From contig CALUJL010000010.1 in assembly GCA_944320955.1 (NCBI GenBank), positions 1 to 64,000 of the forward strand: a DNA stretch of 64,000 nt, written 5' to 3'. Position numbers and translations under genes: made by a program. The notes under the pieces are model-generated. The model ran no database searches. It was not told the origin of the DNA and saw only the letters and a list, made by a program, of their open reading frames with translations. Numbering within the stretch: the stretch's first letter is position 1; every line of letters starts with the position of its first letter. The stretch is from an uncultured Bacteroidaceae bacterium (GTDB lineage: Bacteria > Bacteroidota > Bacteroidia > Bacteroidales > Bacteroidaceae). Positions 52,795 through 62,637 of this stretch are shown here, piece after piece.

Positions 52795-53829
52795 TCATTG
52801 ATATACTACTTGCCTATTTCGAATGAAGATACGGCTATATATGCGCTTTCCATTAAGGTAAGGGGCTCTTCGCGGTAGATTTAAAGTAACTTCATTACCC
52901 ACTATTTCAAATTGCTCGGGCGTGTATTTATCAAGAAAGGTAATCGGTACGCCCATTACGCCGCCGTAATCGCGGGGGATGTCGGCGGTTTTACTCACTT
53001 CTATGGCGTCGTAATTATCATACTTGGGGTACTCTTCAGGAGAATAGCGGCGTACGAGGTCCATTTCCTCGTGGCGTTTCTGGTGATCGAGGTTCGTAAA
53101 CCAACGGACGCCCTTCACTCTTATGTATCTGCGCCCGCTCTCGTCGATGCCGCACCCGGCGGCTTTGAGCGGATAGCTGTCGGGTACATAGAATTTGCGG
53201 TCGCCGCTCGTGATGCTCGGCCCGAGCCACAGCTCATTAGCCATTATCAACGGGAAGATTTCCTTGTAGGTTATGGCGTTGACATTGCCGATTATGAGAA
53301 ACTTCTTGCCGTACTCCATGAGTTGCCCCACATATTCGCGGAAAAGGGAGAAGGGCGGGTTGGTCACTACGATGTCGGCCTGCTCCAAGAGTTCTATGCA
53401 TTCGCGCGAACGGAAGTCGCCCGTTTCGAGCGGGGTGCAGACGTTCCGGTCGTTTTGCAGCAGGATGCGCACGTCGGAGAGGTCCACCGCGCCGTCGCCG
53501 TTGAGGTCCTTCACCTCGGAAATCTCTACCTTGCAGGCCTGCCTGCGGGGCGCTTCGTCGGAATAGTCGAACGGTAGCAGCAACTCGTTGCCCCGCACGG
53601 GCGAACCATTGTAGCAGGTGCAGATAAGCCGACGCAGGCCGAGTTGGTTGAAGTTGAGAGCAAAATACTTGAAAAAGTTGCTTTCGTAGGGGTCATCGCA
53701 GTTGCAAAGCACGGTTTTCCCTTGGAAGTGCGGCCAGTAGTGTTGCAACTCGCGCTCGATGTCGGAGAGCTGGGTGTAGAATTCGTCTTTCTTTGCCGCT
53801 TTTGCGGCATCCAAATTTCTTTTTGCCAT
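52795..53829 (-). CDS. EcoRI-family adenine-specific DNA methyltransferase
   Basis: 344 residues from MAKRNLDAAKAAKKDEFYTQ, the conserved beginning of the EcoRI methylase family; an ATG eight codons upstream (MLENYQPP) is also possible. It transfers a methyl group from SAM to adenine N6. Visible: KTVLCNCDDPYESNFFKYFA (SAM/target region) and the catalytic NPPF at 157-160 (DIVVTNPPFSLF). Unusual: residues 108-119 (DLNGDGAVDLSD) match a calcium-binding EF-hand/dockerin loop. No EcoRI-like restriction enzyme is adjacent; the DUF262-HNH gene takes that place. Base composition is less GC-rich than the flanks, which fits a transferred module. Confidence 0.92.
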   Translation of the reverse strand: MAKRNLDAAKAAKKDEFYTQLSDIERELQHYWPHFQGKTVLCNCDDPYESNFFKYFALNFNQLGLRRLICTCYNGSPVRGNELLLPFDYSDEAPRRQACKVEISEVKDLNGDGAVDLSDVRILLQNDRNVCTPLETGDFRSRECIELLEQADIVVTNPPFSLFREYVGQLMEYGKKFLIIGNVNAITYKEIFPLIMANELWLGPSITSGDRKFYVPDSYPLKAAGCGIDESGRRYIRVKGVRWFTNLDHQKRHEEMDLVRRYSPEEYPKYDNYDAIEVSKTADIPRDYGGVMGVPITFLDKYTPEQFEIVGNEVTLNLPRRAPYLNGKRIYSRIFIRNRQVVYQ

Positions 53830-53853
53830 AGGCGGTTGATAGTTTTCGAGCAT

Positions 53854-54181
53854 AGACTATCAGTCCGCCAACGCGCATAAAGCAGAGGCGTGGTGCCTCT
53901 CTTACCGCGTTTAGCACGGGGCGAGCGTCGGAATGGGCCCCGGATCCATCGTAAGAATGCACCACGCCTTTGGCGTGCGCATCGCATATTCGATGGATAC
54001 GGGCTGCCCCTACGAGCCGCCTGTTACGCATTATTTCCGTGCTTGTTATCCATTAGAGTTTCCGACGCTCTTGGCTAAACGCGAAATAATAGCGAATGCT
54101 TCAGTGGTTAATATGTCGTTTCTTCGTTTTTACTTCATAGGCTTTCTCTGTTCCGCCGAAGCGGGTTAACGGGACAAATAT
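53854..54181. other. Structured leader/intergenic region upstream of the methylase
   Basis: About 330 bp without a convincing gene. It holds nested inverted repeats: ATCCATCG and CGATGGAT flanking a CACGCC-TTTGGCGTG hairpin (about 53945-54000), and GAGGCGTGGTGCCTC at about 53885. A minus-strand -7 box TATATTTG at 54174-54181 would give the methylase transcript a structured leader of some 340 nt. A 112-codon minus frame runs through it into the methylase gene in another frame; I treat that as chance. It may be a cis-regulatory leader, a small RNA or remnants of a transfer event. Confidence 0.5.
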
Positions 54182-54192
54182 AGTACTTTACG

Positions 54193-54296
54193 ACGGAAAC
54201 TGCTGTGCTTTCCGACGAAAAACCTCGCCTATTTCAGAAAAGCCCCGCCACTTTTGCCGAAAAGGGGCAGGGCTTTTCCCAAAAAGCGGCGGGGCA
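54193..54296. repeat. 22-bp repeat array between GH51 and the methylase region
   Basis: Degenerate first unit, then CCCCGCCA, GGGCAGGG-like and CGGCGGGG cores. It lies 3' of the GH51 gene beyond its terminator. Confidence 0.78.
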
Positions 54297-54317
54297 AAAG
54301 ACTCCCGGCAGCGGGGC

Positions 54318-54362
54318 AAAAAAAGCACCGGCGCAACTCCGCACGGAGCGGGCTGCGCCGGT
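54318..54362 (-). terminator. Terminator of the GH51 gene
   Basis: On the minus strand ACCGGCGCA pairs with TGCGCCGGT and a seven-T run follows. Confidence 0.85.
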
Positions 54363-54410
54363 TTCTCTATACACGGAGCTTGTCCGGCAAAGAGCCGGCA
54401 AGGCGGTGGC

Positions 54411-56375
54411 TTACTTCACGAACTTATAGACGGCAAAGGTCTTGGCGCCGAGGGTGGTTTCGTACACATTGCCTTCGGCATAGGCCACGCCCGTCTGCGG
54501 AAGCACGTTGCCCGGAGCGTCGAGGGTGTTGACGATCTGCTGGTCGTCGGCATGGAGGAGCGTCACCGTTCCCTTGGAGAACTGCTTCTGCCCCTTGAAG
54601 GTTATCTTCAGCGGCTGCGCCTGGTCGGAGACGTTGGCTATCTTGACGATGAAAGCCTCCTCGGCGGCGTCGTAGACGGCGCTGGCGTAGAGCCCGCCTT
54701 CGCCCGCAAGGGTCTGTTTGTTCTCGGTGAGCTTCAGGACGTTCGTGCCCTTGTTGTAGCTATAGAGCTGCTGCACGTAGTAGTTGATGGAGCGCACGGA
54801 GCGGAGATTGTCGAACCAGATGAGGTCGGGACGCCACTGCCAACCGTCGACGTGCGCAAAGAGAGGCGCGTAAGTGGCCATGGGGACTACGTCGGCGTTG
54901 CGCTCCAGTCCGGTCATGAAGGCTGCCTCGCAGAGGGCGGACTCGAAGCTGTTGGGCGTTTGTGCATGGCAGGCATATTCTCCGGCAAAGACTTTCGGCC
55001 CCTTGCGGTCGTAGTCGTCGTAGCGGCGGGCGTTGTTGAGGAACCAGTCGGCAGGGCGGTAGTAGTGTTCGTCTACAAGGTCCACCTTCAGGCGCTTCAT
55101 CTCGGGCCAGAGATAGTCGAAGTCTTCGCCCGAAGCCTGCGGGCCGGAAGAGCCTACGATCTGTATGTCGGGATAGGCTTCGCGGATGGCTTTGACGAAA
55201 AGTTCCAGCCGTTCGGGGTAGACCTTGCCCCACTGTTCGTTGCCGATGCCTACGAACTTCAGGCCGAAGGGCTCGGGATGGCCCATGTCGGCCCGCACTT
55301 TTCCCCACTCGGTGGAGGCATCTCCGTTGGCGAACTCTATGAGGTCGAGCGCATCGTCTATGTAAGGCTGCAATTCATCGAGGGGAACCCAGCCGGTCTC
55401 GTTGTTGGTCTGGTACTGGCAGGCAAGGCCGCAGTTGAGGATAGGCAGGGGTTCTGCGCCGATGTCTTCGGCTAATTGGAAATACTCAAAGAATCCGAGC
55501 CCGTAGGTCTGGTAATAGTCGGGACTGTTGCGGTGCGCGAAAGTATAGTTCCAGCGGTTTTCGTTCAAGGGGCGGTTCTCTACGGGACCGACGCTGTTCT
55601 TCCACTGGTAACGGCTGGCGAGGTCGATGCCTTCCACTATACATCCGCCGGGGAAGCGGAAGACTCCGGGCTTCAAGTCGCTGAGCGCCTGTACGAGGTC
55701 CTTGCGCATTCCGCCGGGACGGCCCTTCCATGTGTCGGCCGGGAAGAGGGAAATGTGGTCGAGGTCTACGGCCCCGTCGCTCAGGTAGAAGAGGCGGAGC
55801 TTACCGCCCTGCATGTCCTGCGAGGGGGTGAGGGTGGCGGTGACTTTTGCCCACTGGCTTCCATTGATGGCCACTTCCTGGGAGGCTATCACGTCGTTGT
55901 GCGTATTGACGAGCTCTACGCGGATTTTCTTCTCGCCCTGCCCGCCGTCGGCCGGGACACGCGCCCAGGTGGAGAAGTCGTAGGCAGCGCCTTTCTTGAC
56001 GGCCATGCCGAAAAAGCCCTCGTTCTGCAGCCCGGTGCGGCGTTCGCGGTGGCCGGGCCAGGAGAGGCGCACGTAGGTCGGGTTGCGGTCGAAGGCCGGA
56101 TTGTCGGTGCGCAGCTCTACTTTTCCGAAAGTGTCCCAGCCCATGAACTTCTGGGGGAACTCGAAGGAGCGGTTCTTGACCATCTCGGCGTAAAGCCCGC
56201 CGTCGGCTCCGTAGTTTATGTCTTCGAAAAAGATGCCGTACATCGTGGGTTGCACGGCGATGCCCTTCTGCGGTTTGGAAGCGTCCACCGTCAGTTCGCG
56301 TACGGCTTGGGCCTGTGCGGAGGTCAGCGCGGCGCCCGCTGCCAGGACGGCAAGGAGTGTCTTGTAGTTTTTCAT
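54411..56375 (-). CDS. Alpha-L-arabinofuranosidase, GH51
   Basis: 654 residues with a signal peptide ending TSAQA. An N-terminal part (GIAVQPTMYGIFFEDINYGADGG), a CBM4/9-type beta-sandwich at about 85-215 (KIRVELVNTHND, AKVTATLTPSQDM), the (beta/alpha)8 catalytic domain and a C-terminal beta-sandwich (LKITFKGQKQFSKGTVTLL). Acid/base Glu380 in VGIGNEQWG and nucleophile Glu466 in FAGEYACH. It releases arabinose side chains from arabinoxylan or arabinan; exported here, it could act with the GH10 xylanase and the esterase, although they are in separate units. It has its own promoter and terminator. Confidence 0.95.
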   Translation of the reverse strand: MKNYKTLLAVLAAGAALTSAQAQAVRELTVDASKPQKGIAVQPTMYGIFFEDINYGADGGLYAEMVKNRSFEFPQKFMGWDTFGKVELRTDNPAFDRNPTYVRLSWPGHRERRTGLQNEGFFGMAVKKGAAYDFSTWARVPADGGQGEKKIRVELVNTHNDVIASQEVAINGSQWAKVTATLTPSQDMQGGKLRLFYLSDGAVDLDHISLFPADTWKGRPGGMRKDLVQALSDLKPGVFRFPGGCIVEGIDLASRYQWKNSVGPVENRPLNENRWNYTFAHRNSPDYYQTYGLGFFEYFQLAEDIGAEPLPILNCGLACQYQTNNETGWVPLDELQPYIDDALDLIEFANGDASTEWGKVRADMGHPEPFGLKFVGIGNEQWGKVYPERLELFVKAIREAYPDIQIVGSSGPQASGEDFDYLWPEMKRLKVDLVDEHYYRPADWFLNNARRYDDYDRKGPKVFAGEYACHAQTPNSFESALCEAAFMTGLERNADVVPMATYAPLFAHVDGWQWRPDLIWFDNLRSVRSINYYVQQLYSYNKGTNVLKLTENKQTLAGEGGLYASAVYDAAEEAFIVKIANVSDQAQPLKITFKGQKQFSKGTVTLLHADDQQIVNTLDAPGNVLPQTGVAYAEGNVYETTLGAKTFAVYKFVK

Positions 56376-56421
56376 GCGGTTTGAAAAGTTTTAGTTAGCA
56401 ATTCTTTTGTTCTTATGGGGG

Positions 56422-56429
56422 CAAACCTA
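56422..56429 (-). promoter_or_regulatory. -7 box of the GH51 gene
   Basis: TAGGTTTG on the minus strand, 46 bp before the start codon. Confidence 0.5.
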
Positions 56430-56518
56430 CTGAAAAAATACGGACTACGCAAGGAAAGGCCCCCACATTCCTGCAATTCGGGCAGAAGACGGGGCGCCGC
56501 GGGGCGCAGGGGGCAAAA

Positions 56519-56636
56519 AAATCCCCTGCATCTCCACAGGAAAAGATGCAGGGGCAGGGGGAAAAAGCGGCAGCGCTCTCCGGAAAAAGATGCAGCGCTT
56601 TTTGGGAAAAGATGCGGCACTTCCCGCCCGAAGCGC
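56519..56636. repeat. 22-bp repeat array 3' of folA
   Basis: Five units; A-run ends at 56545, 56567, 56589 and 56611 are exactly 22 bp apart. Cores CCCTGCAT, ATGCAGGG, CGGCAGCG, ATGCAGCG and ATGCGGCA, all within the 12-word code. The first two units form a 9-bp hairpin. The array ends at the folA stop codon. Confidence 0.93.
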
Positions 56637-57179
56637 CTACGGCAGGCGCTCCAGGGTGAGGAACGTGTAGGAAAAGGGGTTGCGCTCGTCGGCCTCGTGG
56701 GGCTCCATTTCCACCGTGCGCCAGGCGGAGGGATCGAAATCGGGGAAGAAAACGTCGGCTCCCGCCCCGTCGTGCTCCACGGAAGTGAGGTACAAACGGT
56801 CGGCCGCGGGCAGGGCTTCGCGATAGACGCTGTGCCCGCCGATGACGAAGACCTCCGGCTTTTCCCCTCCGGCGGCCGCGCCCTCCGGCGGAAGGCACGC
56901 CTCCAGCGCCTCGCGGAGGCTGCCGAAGCGTTCGGCGCCGGGGAACTCCGCGCCGGGACTACGGCTCAGGACCAGATTGCGCCTGTGGGGAAGCGCCCCT
57001 TTGGGCAGCGACTCGAACGTGCGGCGCCCCATGATGACGGGATGCCCCACGGTCAGTTGCTTGAAGCGGCGCAGGTCGGCCGGCAGCGGGCAGAGCAGCC
57101 CGCCGTCGCGCCCGATGCCGCCGTTGCGCGCCACCGCCGCAATGAGCGACACGGTGAGCGGGCGGAATTCAGAGGCCAT
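56637..57179 (-). CDS. folA: Dihydrofolate reductase
   Basis: 180 residues from MASEFRPLTVSLIAAVARNGGIG; an ATG three codons upstream (MAKMASEF) is equally possible. It reduces dihydrofolate with NADPH for thymidylate and purine synthesis and is the target of trimethoprim. Motifs: ARNGGIGRDG, HPVIMGRRTFESLP, VFVIGGHSVYREALP. The usual Trp after GRDG is replaced by Gly (GRDGGLLCPLP), where most have N-x-L-P-W. The gene overlaps the end of the Lrp-type regulator gene by some 10-20 bp, so both are co-transcribed. Confidence 0.93.
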   Translation of the reverse strand: MASEFRPLTVSLIAAVARNGGIGRDGGLLCPLPADLRRFKQLTVGHPVIMGRRTFESLPKGALPHRRNLVLSRSPGAEFPGAERFGSLREALEACLPPEGAAAGGEKPEVFVIGGHSVYREALPAADRLYLTSVEHDGAGADVFFPDFDPSAWRTVEMEPHEADERNPFSYTFLTLERLP

Positions 57180-57657
57180 CTTCGCCATTTTTAGAAACCT
57201 CGGGCACGGCCATCGGACGGTTCAGCGCCTCATGGAAGGAGATGAGCGTCTCCGTGCGCGAAAGCCCGAGGGGCTGCAATTTTTCATGAATGATCCGGAG
57301 CAAATGCTCATTATTATATGCGTAAAGCTTGATGAACATGTCGTACTTTCCCGTAGTGAAATGGCACTCCACCACTTCGGGAATTTCCTTGAGACGCTCC
57401 AGAACCTGGTCGAAGGACTCGGGGTCTTTCAGATTCAAGCCCATGTAGGCACACGTGTCGTAGCCTATCTTTTCCGCATCGAGCACGTATTGCGACCCTT
57501 TGATGATGCCCAGCGCCGTCAACTTCTGGATGCGCTGGTGGATGGCTGCGCCCGAAACGTTGCACGTACGGGCCACTTCGAGGAAAGGAATGCGGGCGTC
57601 GCGCGCAATCATCTGCAGAATCTGCACGTCCAGCCCATCGAGTTGTGTCTGTCTCAT
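57169..57657 (-). CDS. Lrp/AsnC-family transcriptional regulator
   Basis: 162 residues from MRQTQLDGLDVQILQMIARD; the frame stays open far upstream but that part is antisense to the M64 peptidase. N-terminal winged helix (FLEVARTCNVSGAAIHQRIQKL) and C-terminal RAM/AsnC domain (YMGLNLKDPESFDQVLERL, HFTTGKYDMFIKLYA) that binds amino acids and drives octamer formation. It lies back to back with the M64 peptidase gene; the two -7 boxes are three bases apart, so it probably controls itself and that gene. Confidence 0.94.
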   Translation of the reverse strand: MRQTQLDGLDVQILQMIARDARIPFLEVARTCNVSGAAIHQRIQKLTALGIIKGSQYVLDAEKIGYDTCAYMGLNLKDPESFDQVLERLKEIPEVVECHFTTGKYDMFIKLYAYNNEHLLRIIHEKLQPLGLSRTETLISFHEALNRPMAVPEVSKNGEDGL

Positions 57658-57712
57658 AGTTCTAATTTTTGGCGAATATACGGAAAATTCATACCATACA
57701 AGGTTTTTCCGC

Positions 57713-57720
57713 CAAAAATA
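57713..57720 (-). promoter_or_regulatory. -7 box of lrp-folA
   Basis: TATTTTTG on the minus strand, 55 bp before the Lrp start. Confidence 0.5.
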
Positions 57721-57723
57721 TGC

Positions 57724-57731
57724 TACTTTTG
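57724..57731 (+). promoter_or_regulatory. -7 box of the M64 peptidase gene
   Basis: TACTTTTG, 22 bp before the ATG at 57754. It overlaps the promoter of the divergent Lrp gene. Confidence 0.55.
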
Positions 57732-57753
57732 TGCCGAAAAACCTATATCTACT

Positions 57754-59013
57754 ATGAAAATGAAACCCATCATTCTCCTTTTCGCCCTGCTCCTGGGCGT
57801 GACAAGCCGGGCACAATCGTTCGACGAGTACTTCACCGACCAGACACTCCGCCTGGACTACCAGTTTGCGGGCTTCCGCAAACCCGGAAGCAAGGCCGGC
57901 GAACAGTTCATCTACCTGCAGGATCTCTACAGAGTGCCCGGCTGGGCCGGAAGACGCCAGCACCTGGCCGAGCTGCCCGTAGACGGAAATTACCAACTGA
58001 CCGTACGGGACGACGCCACGAAGCAGGTGATCTACCGATACTCCTTCAGCACGCTCTTCAGCGAATGGCTCGATACCGACGAAGCCCAGCACCTGCAGCG
58101 CGCCTTCCCCAACACTTTCCTCGTGCCCTACCCCAAGAAACCCGTGGAGATCAGCATCTCCTGCCGCACGAAGAAGGGCACTTACGAAAACAAGATAACC
58201 CACCGCGTCGATCCGGCCGACATTCTCATCCGCCCCATAGGGCAAAAGAACACAACCCCCTACGAAGTTATCCAGCACTGCGGCACTTCGGACCAATGCA
58301 TCGACCTCGTTTTCCTGGCCGAGGGCTATAAAGAGTCGGAGATGGACAGTTTTGTCGTCGACGTGAAGCGCTGTTGCCAGTCGCTCTTCAACCACGAGCC
58401 GTTCAAGCAGATGAAAGACCGCTTCAATGTGCTGGCCGTGAAGAGCCCCTCCCTCGAAAGCGGCGTAAGCATACCGCGCAACGGCGACTGGAAGCAGAAC
58501 CTCTTCGGCTCCCACTTCGATACTTTCTACTCCGACCGCTACCTTACGAGCAGCGCCATCCACAAGATCAACGACGCCCTTGCAGGCATTCCCTACGAAC
58601 AGATTATAGTTTTGGCCAACAGCACTACCTACGGCGGCGGCGGAGTCTACAACTCCTTCACCCTGGCCGACGCGCGCAACGAGAAGACGCCTGCCGTCGT
58701 GGTGCACGAGTTCGGGCACACCTTCGGCGGACTGGCCGACGAATATTTCTATGAGGAAGACCTCATGACCGATACCTACCCGCTCGACGTGGAACCGTGG
58801 GAGCAGAACATCACCACGAAGGTGGACTTCGCCTCAAAATGGGAAGACCTCTACAAAGAAGGCAAGGCCGAGCTCCACGAAGGCGGCGGCTACTCCACGA
58901 AAGGCATCTGGCGCCCGATGTTCGACTGCCGCATGCGCACCAACGAATGCAAGGAATTTTGCCCCGTTTGCCAGCGCGCCCTGACGCGGATCATCGACTT
59001 CTACACGCGCTAA
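57754..59013 (+). CDS. Secreted metallopeptidase, M64 (IgA peptidase family)
   Basis: 419 residues. Signal peptide MKMKPIILLFALLLGVTSRAQ. N-terminal beta-domain (LRLDYQFAGFRKPGSKAGEQ), then the M64 catalytic domain with DLVFLAEGYKESEMDSF and the zinc site HEFGHTFGGLADE (HExxHxxGxxD). The family is named after a Clostridium ramosum enzyme that cuts human IgA; many gut Bacteroidetes carry relatives of unknown target. Four Cys near the C-terminus (CRMRTNECKEFCPVCQ) may form disulfides. It is a single-gene unit facing an Lrp-type regulator. Confidence 0.93.
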   Translation: MKMKPIILLFALLLGVTSRAQSFDEYFTDQTLRLDYQFAGFRKPGSKAGEQFIYLQDLYRVPGWAGRRQHLAELPVDGNYQLTVRDDATKQVIYRYSFSTLFSEWLDTDEAQHLQRAFPNTFLVPYPKKPVEISISCRTKKGTYENKITHRVDPADILIRPIGQKNTTPYEVIQHCGTSDQCIDLVFLAEGYKESEMDSFVVDVKRCCQSLFNHEPFKQMKDRFNVLAVKSPSLESGVSIPRNGDWKQNLFGSHFDTFYSDRYLTSSAIHKINDALAGIPYEQIIVLANSTTYGGGGVYNSFTLADARNEKTPAVVVHEFGHTFGGLADEYFYEEDLMTDTYPLDVEPWEQNITTKVDFASKWEDLYKEGKAELHEGGGYSTKGIWRPMFDCRMRTNECKEFCPVCQRALTRIIDFYTR

Positions 59014-59048
59014 GTCCTCCCGCTCCCGCCGGTTTCTCCGGCATTTAT

Positions 59049-59090
59049 CAAAAAAAACGCCCCCTGCCCGACGGCCGGACAGGGGGCGTT
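59049..59090. terminator. Two-way terminator between M64 and lipoprotein genes
   Basis: AACGCCCCCTG (59056-59066) pairs with CAGGGGGCGTT (59080-59090). On the minus strand eight T follow, so it serves the lipoprotein gene well; on the plus strand the tail is a weaker GTTTCCCGTTT. This is a convergent gap without a repeat array. Confidence 0.85.
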
Positions 59091-59122
59091 TCCCGTTTCC
59101 TCCCGCAGGGGACGGGGCGGAA

Positions 59123-60157
59123 TCAGCGGCGCAACGCACCGTTTTCCGCCAGCAGGCGGGCGGCCACATTGCCCAACCCGTGCCGCCCGGGGGCGAAGAA
59201 AGCGCGCACCGCCTCCTCCTGCCGGGGCGAGAAGGGCTTGCCCTGGTGCAGCTGGTTGCAGTAGGCCACGGCCGTGATCAGGGCGTAGGCCGCGTCGCGC
59301 TCCGCAGGGATGTACGCGCCCAAGGCCCGTTTGGCCCGGACCATCCACTCCTCCGGCGACATCTCGCCTATTTCGGGCAAGCCGAACGCCGCATTGCGGA
59401 TGAGGTTCGTCATGGCCGGATAATAAAAATAGGTAGAGGGGCAGAAGTCATGCCCCAGGTCGAACTCCCGGAGGAAGCTGAAGTAGGCGGAATCCGCGCC
59501 CCCGGCCAGAGCCAGGACCGACAGGGCCGATACGTCCAGCTGCAGGCGCAGGTAGTCGTCGGCCGCAGGGGAAAGGCCCATCGCCTCCCGCTCCTCCTGC
59601 AAGGCGCGCAGCCCGGCGAGGCACTCCTCCCGCTGTGCAGGCATGTCGGTGAGGGAGGCAAAGTCGTTGACATGCCGGACAAAGAAGTCCTGCGCCCGGC
59701 CGAAATCCTCCACCGGGCAGACCGGTCCGGCCCCGGCGTAAGCAGTCGTCCACTCCTCCCCGTGCCATTCCGCCTCGATCCTCAGGCTGTCGCCCGGGCT
59801 GAGGAAGAACACCGCGCCCGTCCCGGCGGGGGCATCGCCCCGTCCGCCAATGCTCACCAGGCACAGCTGCGGGCAGAGCAGCTCCGCGCGGAAGACGAAA
59901 CGCCCGTCCCCGCCCACGGGAAACAGCTCCCGCTGCGCCGCGCCGCCTCCCTCGCGGGCAAAGGGAGTGGCCAAACTGTAGAGTTGCACCCGGACGGAGT
60001 CCGCCGCTTCCACAAACCCGCGGCCCACCGAGCCGCAAACCGTCAGGCTGTCGCCCGAACCCGCCCCCGTGGGCGGGACTTCCGCCCCTCCTCCCCCGCA
60101 GGAAAGGAGGCCGCACAGCGCCAAAAGCGGCGCACAAGTCAGAATCTTGCCTTTCAT
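59123..60157 (-). CDS. Lipoprotein, DUF4369-like N-terminus, unknown function
   Basis: 344 residues. Signal peptide MKGKILTCAPLLALCGL with lipobox LLSC, then GGGGAEVPP. Residues about 35-130 resemble the DUF4369 domain found before thioredoxin domains in Bacteroidetes (SLTVCGSVGRGFVEAADSV, PVGGDGRFVF, FLSPGDSLRIEAEW). The following 200 residues are mainly helical and contain no CxxC thioredoxin motif, so a redox role is not supported. It ends in the strong terminator shared with the M64 gene. The domain assignment is by eye and tentative. Confidence 0.65.
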   Translation of the reverse strand: MKGKILTCAPLLALCGLLSCGGGGAEVPPTGAGSGDSLTVCGSVGRGFVEAADSVRVQLYSLATPFAREGGGAAQRELFPVGGDGRFVFRAELLCPQLCLVSIGGRGDAPAGTGAVFFLSPGDSLRIEAEWHGEEWTTAYAGAGPVCPVEDFGRAQDFFVRHVNDFASLTDMPAQREECLAGLRALQEEREAMGLSPAADDYLRLQLDVSALSVLALAGGADSAYFSFLREFDLGHDFCPSTYFYYPAMTNLIRNAAFGLPEIGEMSPEEWMVRAKRALGAYIPAERDAAYALITAVAYCNQLHQGKPFSPRQEEAVRAFFAPGRHGLGNVAARLLAENGALRR

Positions 60158-60320
60158 GATTTCCTCGATTTAGATGAATAAAAAACCATTCACTGCCGCC
60201 ACGGCGGGAGTGCGGCCGCAAGTTAAAAAAAAATACCGTACCGGCAAAAGAAACACCACCCTTTCCCCCTTTCTGCCCCGCCCCATGCGGCAAAATTCCA
60301 CTCCCGAAGGGGGACGGGCG

Positions 60321-60425
60321 GAAAGTCCCTGCGCTTTTCGCAAAAAGCCCTGCCGCTTTTTCCGAAAAGCCCTGCATCTTTTCACCAAAGCCACTGCCGC
60401 TTTTTCCCCAGGATGCCGCACCTTT
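60321..60425. repeat. 22-bp repeat array in the lipoprotein/groES divergent gap
   Basis: Units TCCCTGCG, CCCTGCCG, CCCTGCAT and CACTGCCG, then a partial unit. This is the only array seen in a divergent gap. The rest of the 459-bp gap holds the lipoprotein promoter region, a palindrome and the groESL promoter. Confidence 0.88.
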
Positions 60426-60502
60426 CGCCCCCAAGCCAGCATCTCCCGTTCCTCCGGGGCAAGCCTTTTTGTCTGCCGCAGGGCAGGGAAGTGACAGAAG
60501 GG

Positions 60503-60519
60503 GCTGACACGATGTCAGC
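60503..60519 (+). promoter_or_regulatory. Perfect palindrome upstream of groESL
   Basis: GCTGACA, CGA, TGTCAGC: a 7-3-7 inverted repeat about 30 bp upstream of the sigma-54-like promoter. The size and place suit an activator binding site. It is not a CIRCE element (TTAGCACTC type). Confidence 0.6.
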
Positions 60520-60548
60520 ATCTGCCGCATTCCGCGGGGAAAACACCT

Positions 60549-60565
60549 TTGGCACGCTTCTTGTT
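60549..60565 (+). promoter_or_regulatory. Sigma-54-like promoter of groESL
   Basis: TTGGCAC, five bases, TTGTT. It matches the -24/-12 RpoN pattern TTGGCAC-N5-TTGC except for GT instead of GC at -12. Transcription would begin near 60576, giving a leader of about 40 nt before groES. No TAnnTTTG box was found between here and groES. Confidence 0.6.
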
Positions 60566-60612
60566 CCTACGGAGGGCAGAAATCGATCATACATTCAAAA
60601 CAAACAAAATAG

Positions 60613-62574
<1,962 letters not shown>

Positions 62575-62599
62575 GCGCATCACCGGCCCGATACACACG

Positions 62600-62637
62600 G
62601 CGCGGCCCGGAGCTACGGCTTCGGGCCGCGCTTTTTT
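62600..62637 (+). terminator. Terminator of groESL
   Basis: A 10-bp perfect stem (GCGCGGCCCG, CGGGCCGCGC) followed by TTTTTT. Confidence 0.9.

Noticed and set aside
53693-54031. A 112-codon minus-strand frame overlapping the methylase start
   Set aside because: It overlaps the first 45 codons of the methylase in another frame and is Arg/Ala-rich; no start signal or domain supports it, although a small leader-encoded protein cannot be fully excluded.
53933-54169. A 78-codon plus-strand frame upstream of the methylase
   Set aside because: No homology that I recognise, no promoter in place, and it crosses the inverted repeats; treated as non-coding.
60503-60519. CIRCE operator for HrcA
   Set aside because: The palindrome is 7-3-7 with a different sequence; CIRCE is TTAGCACTC-N9-GAGTGCTAA.
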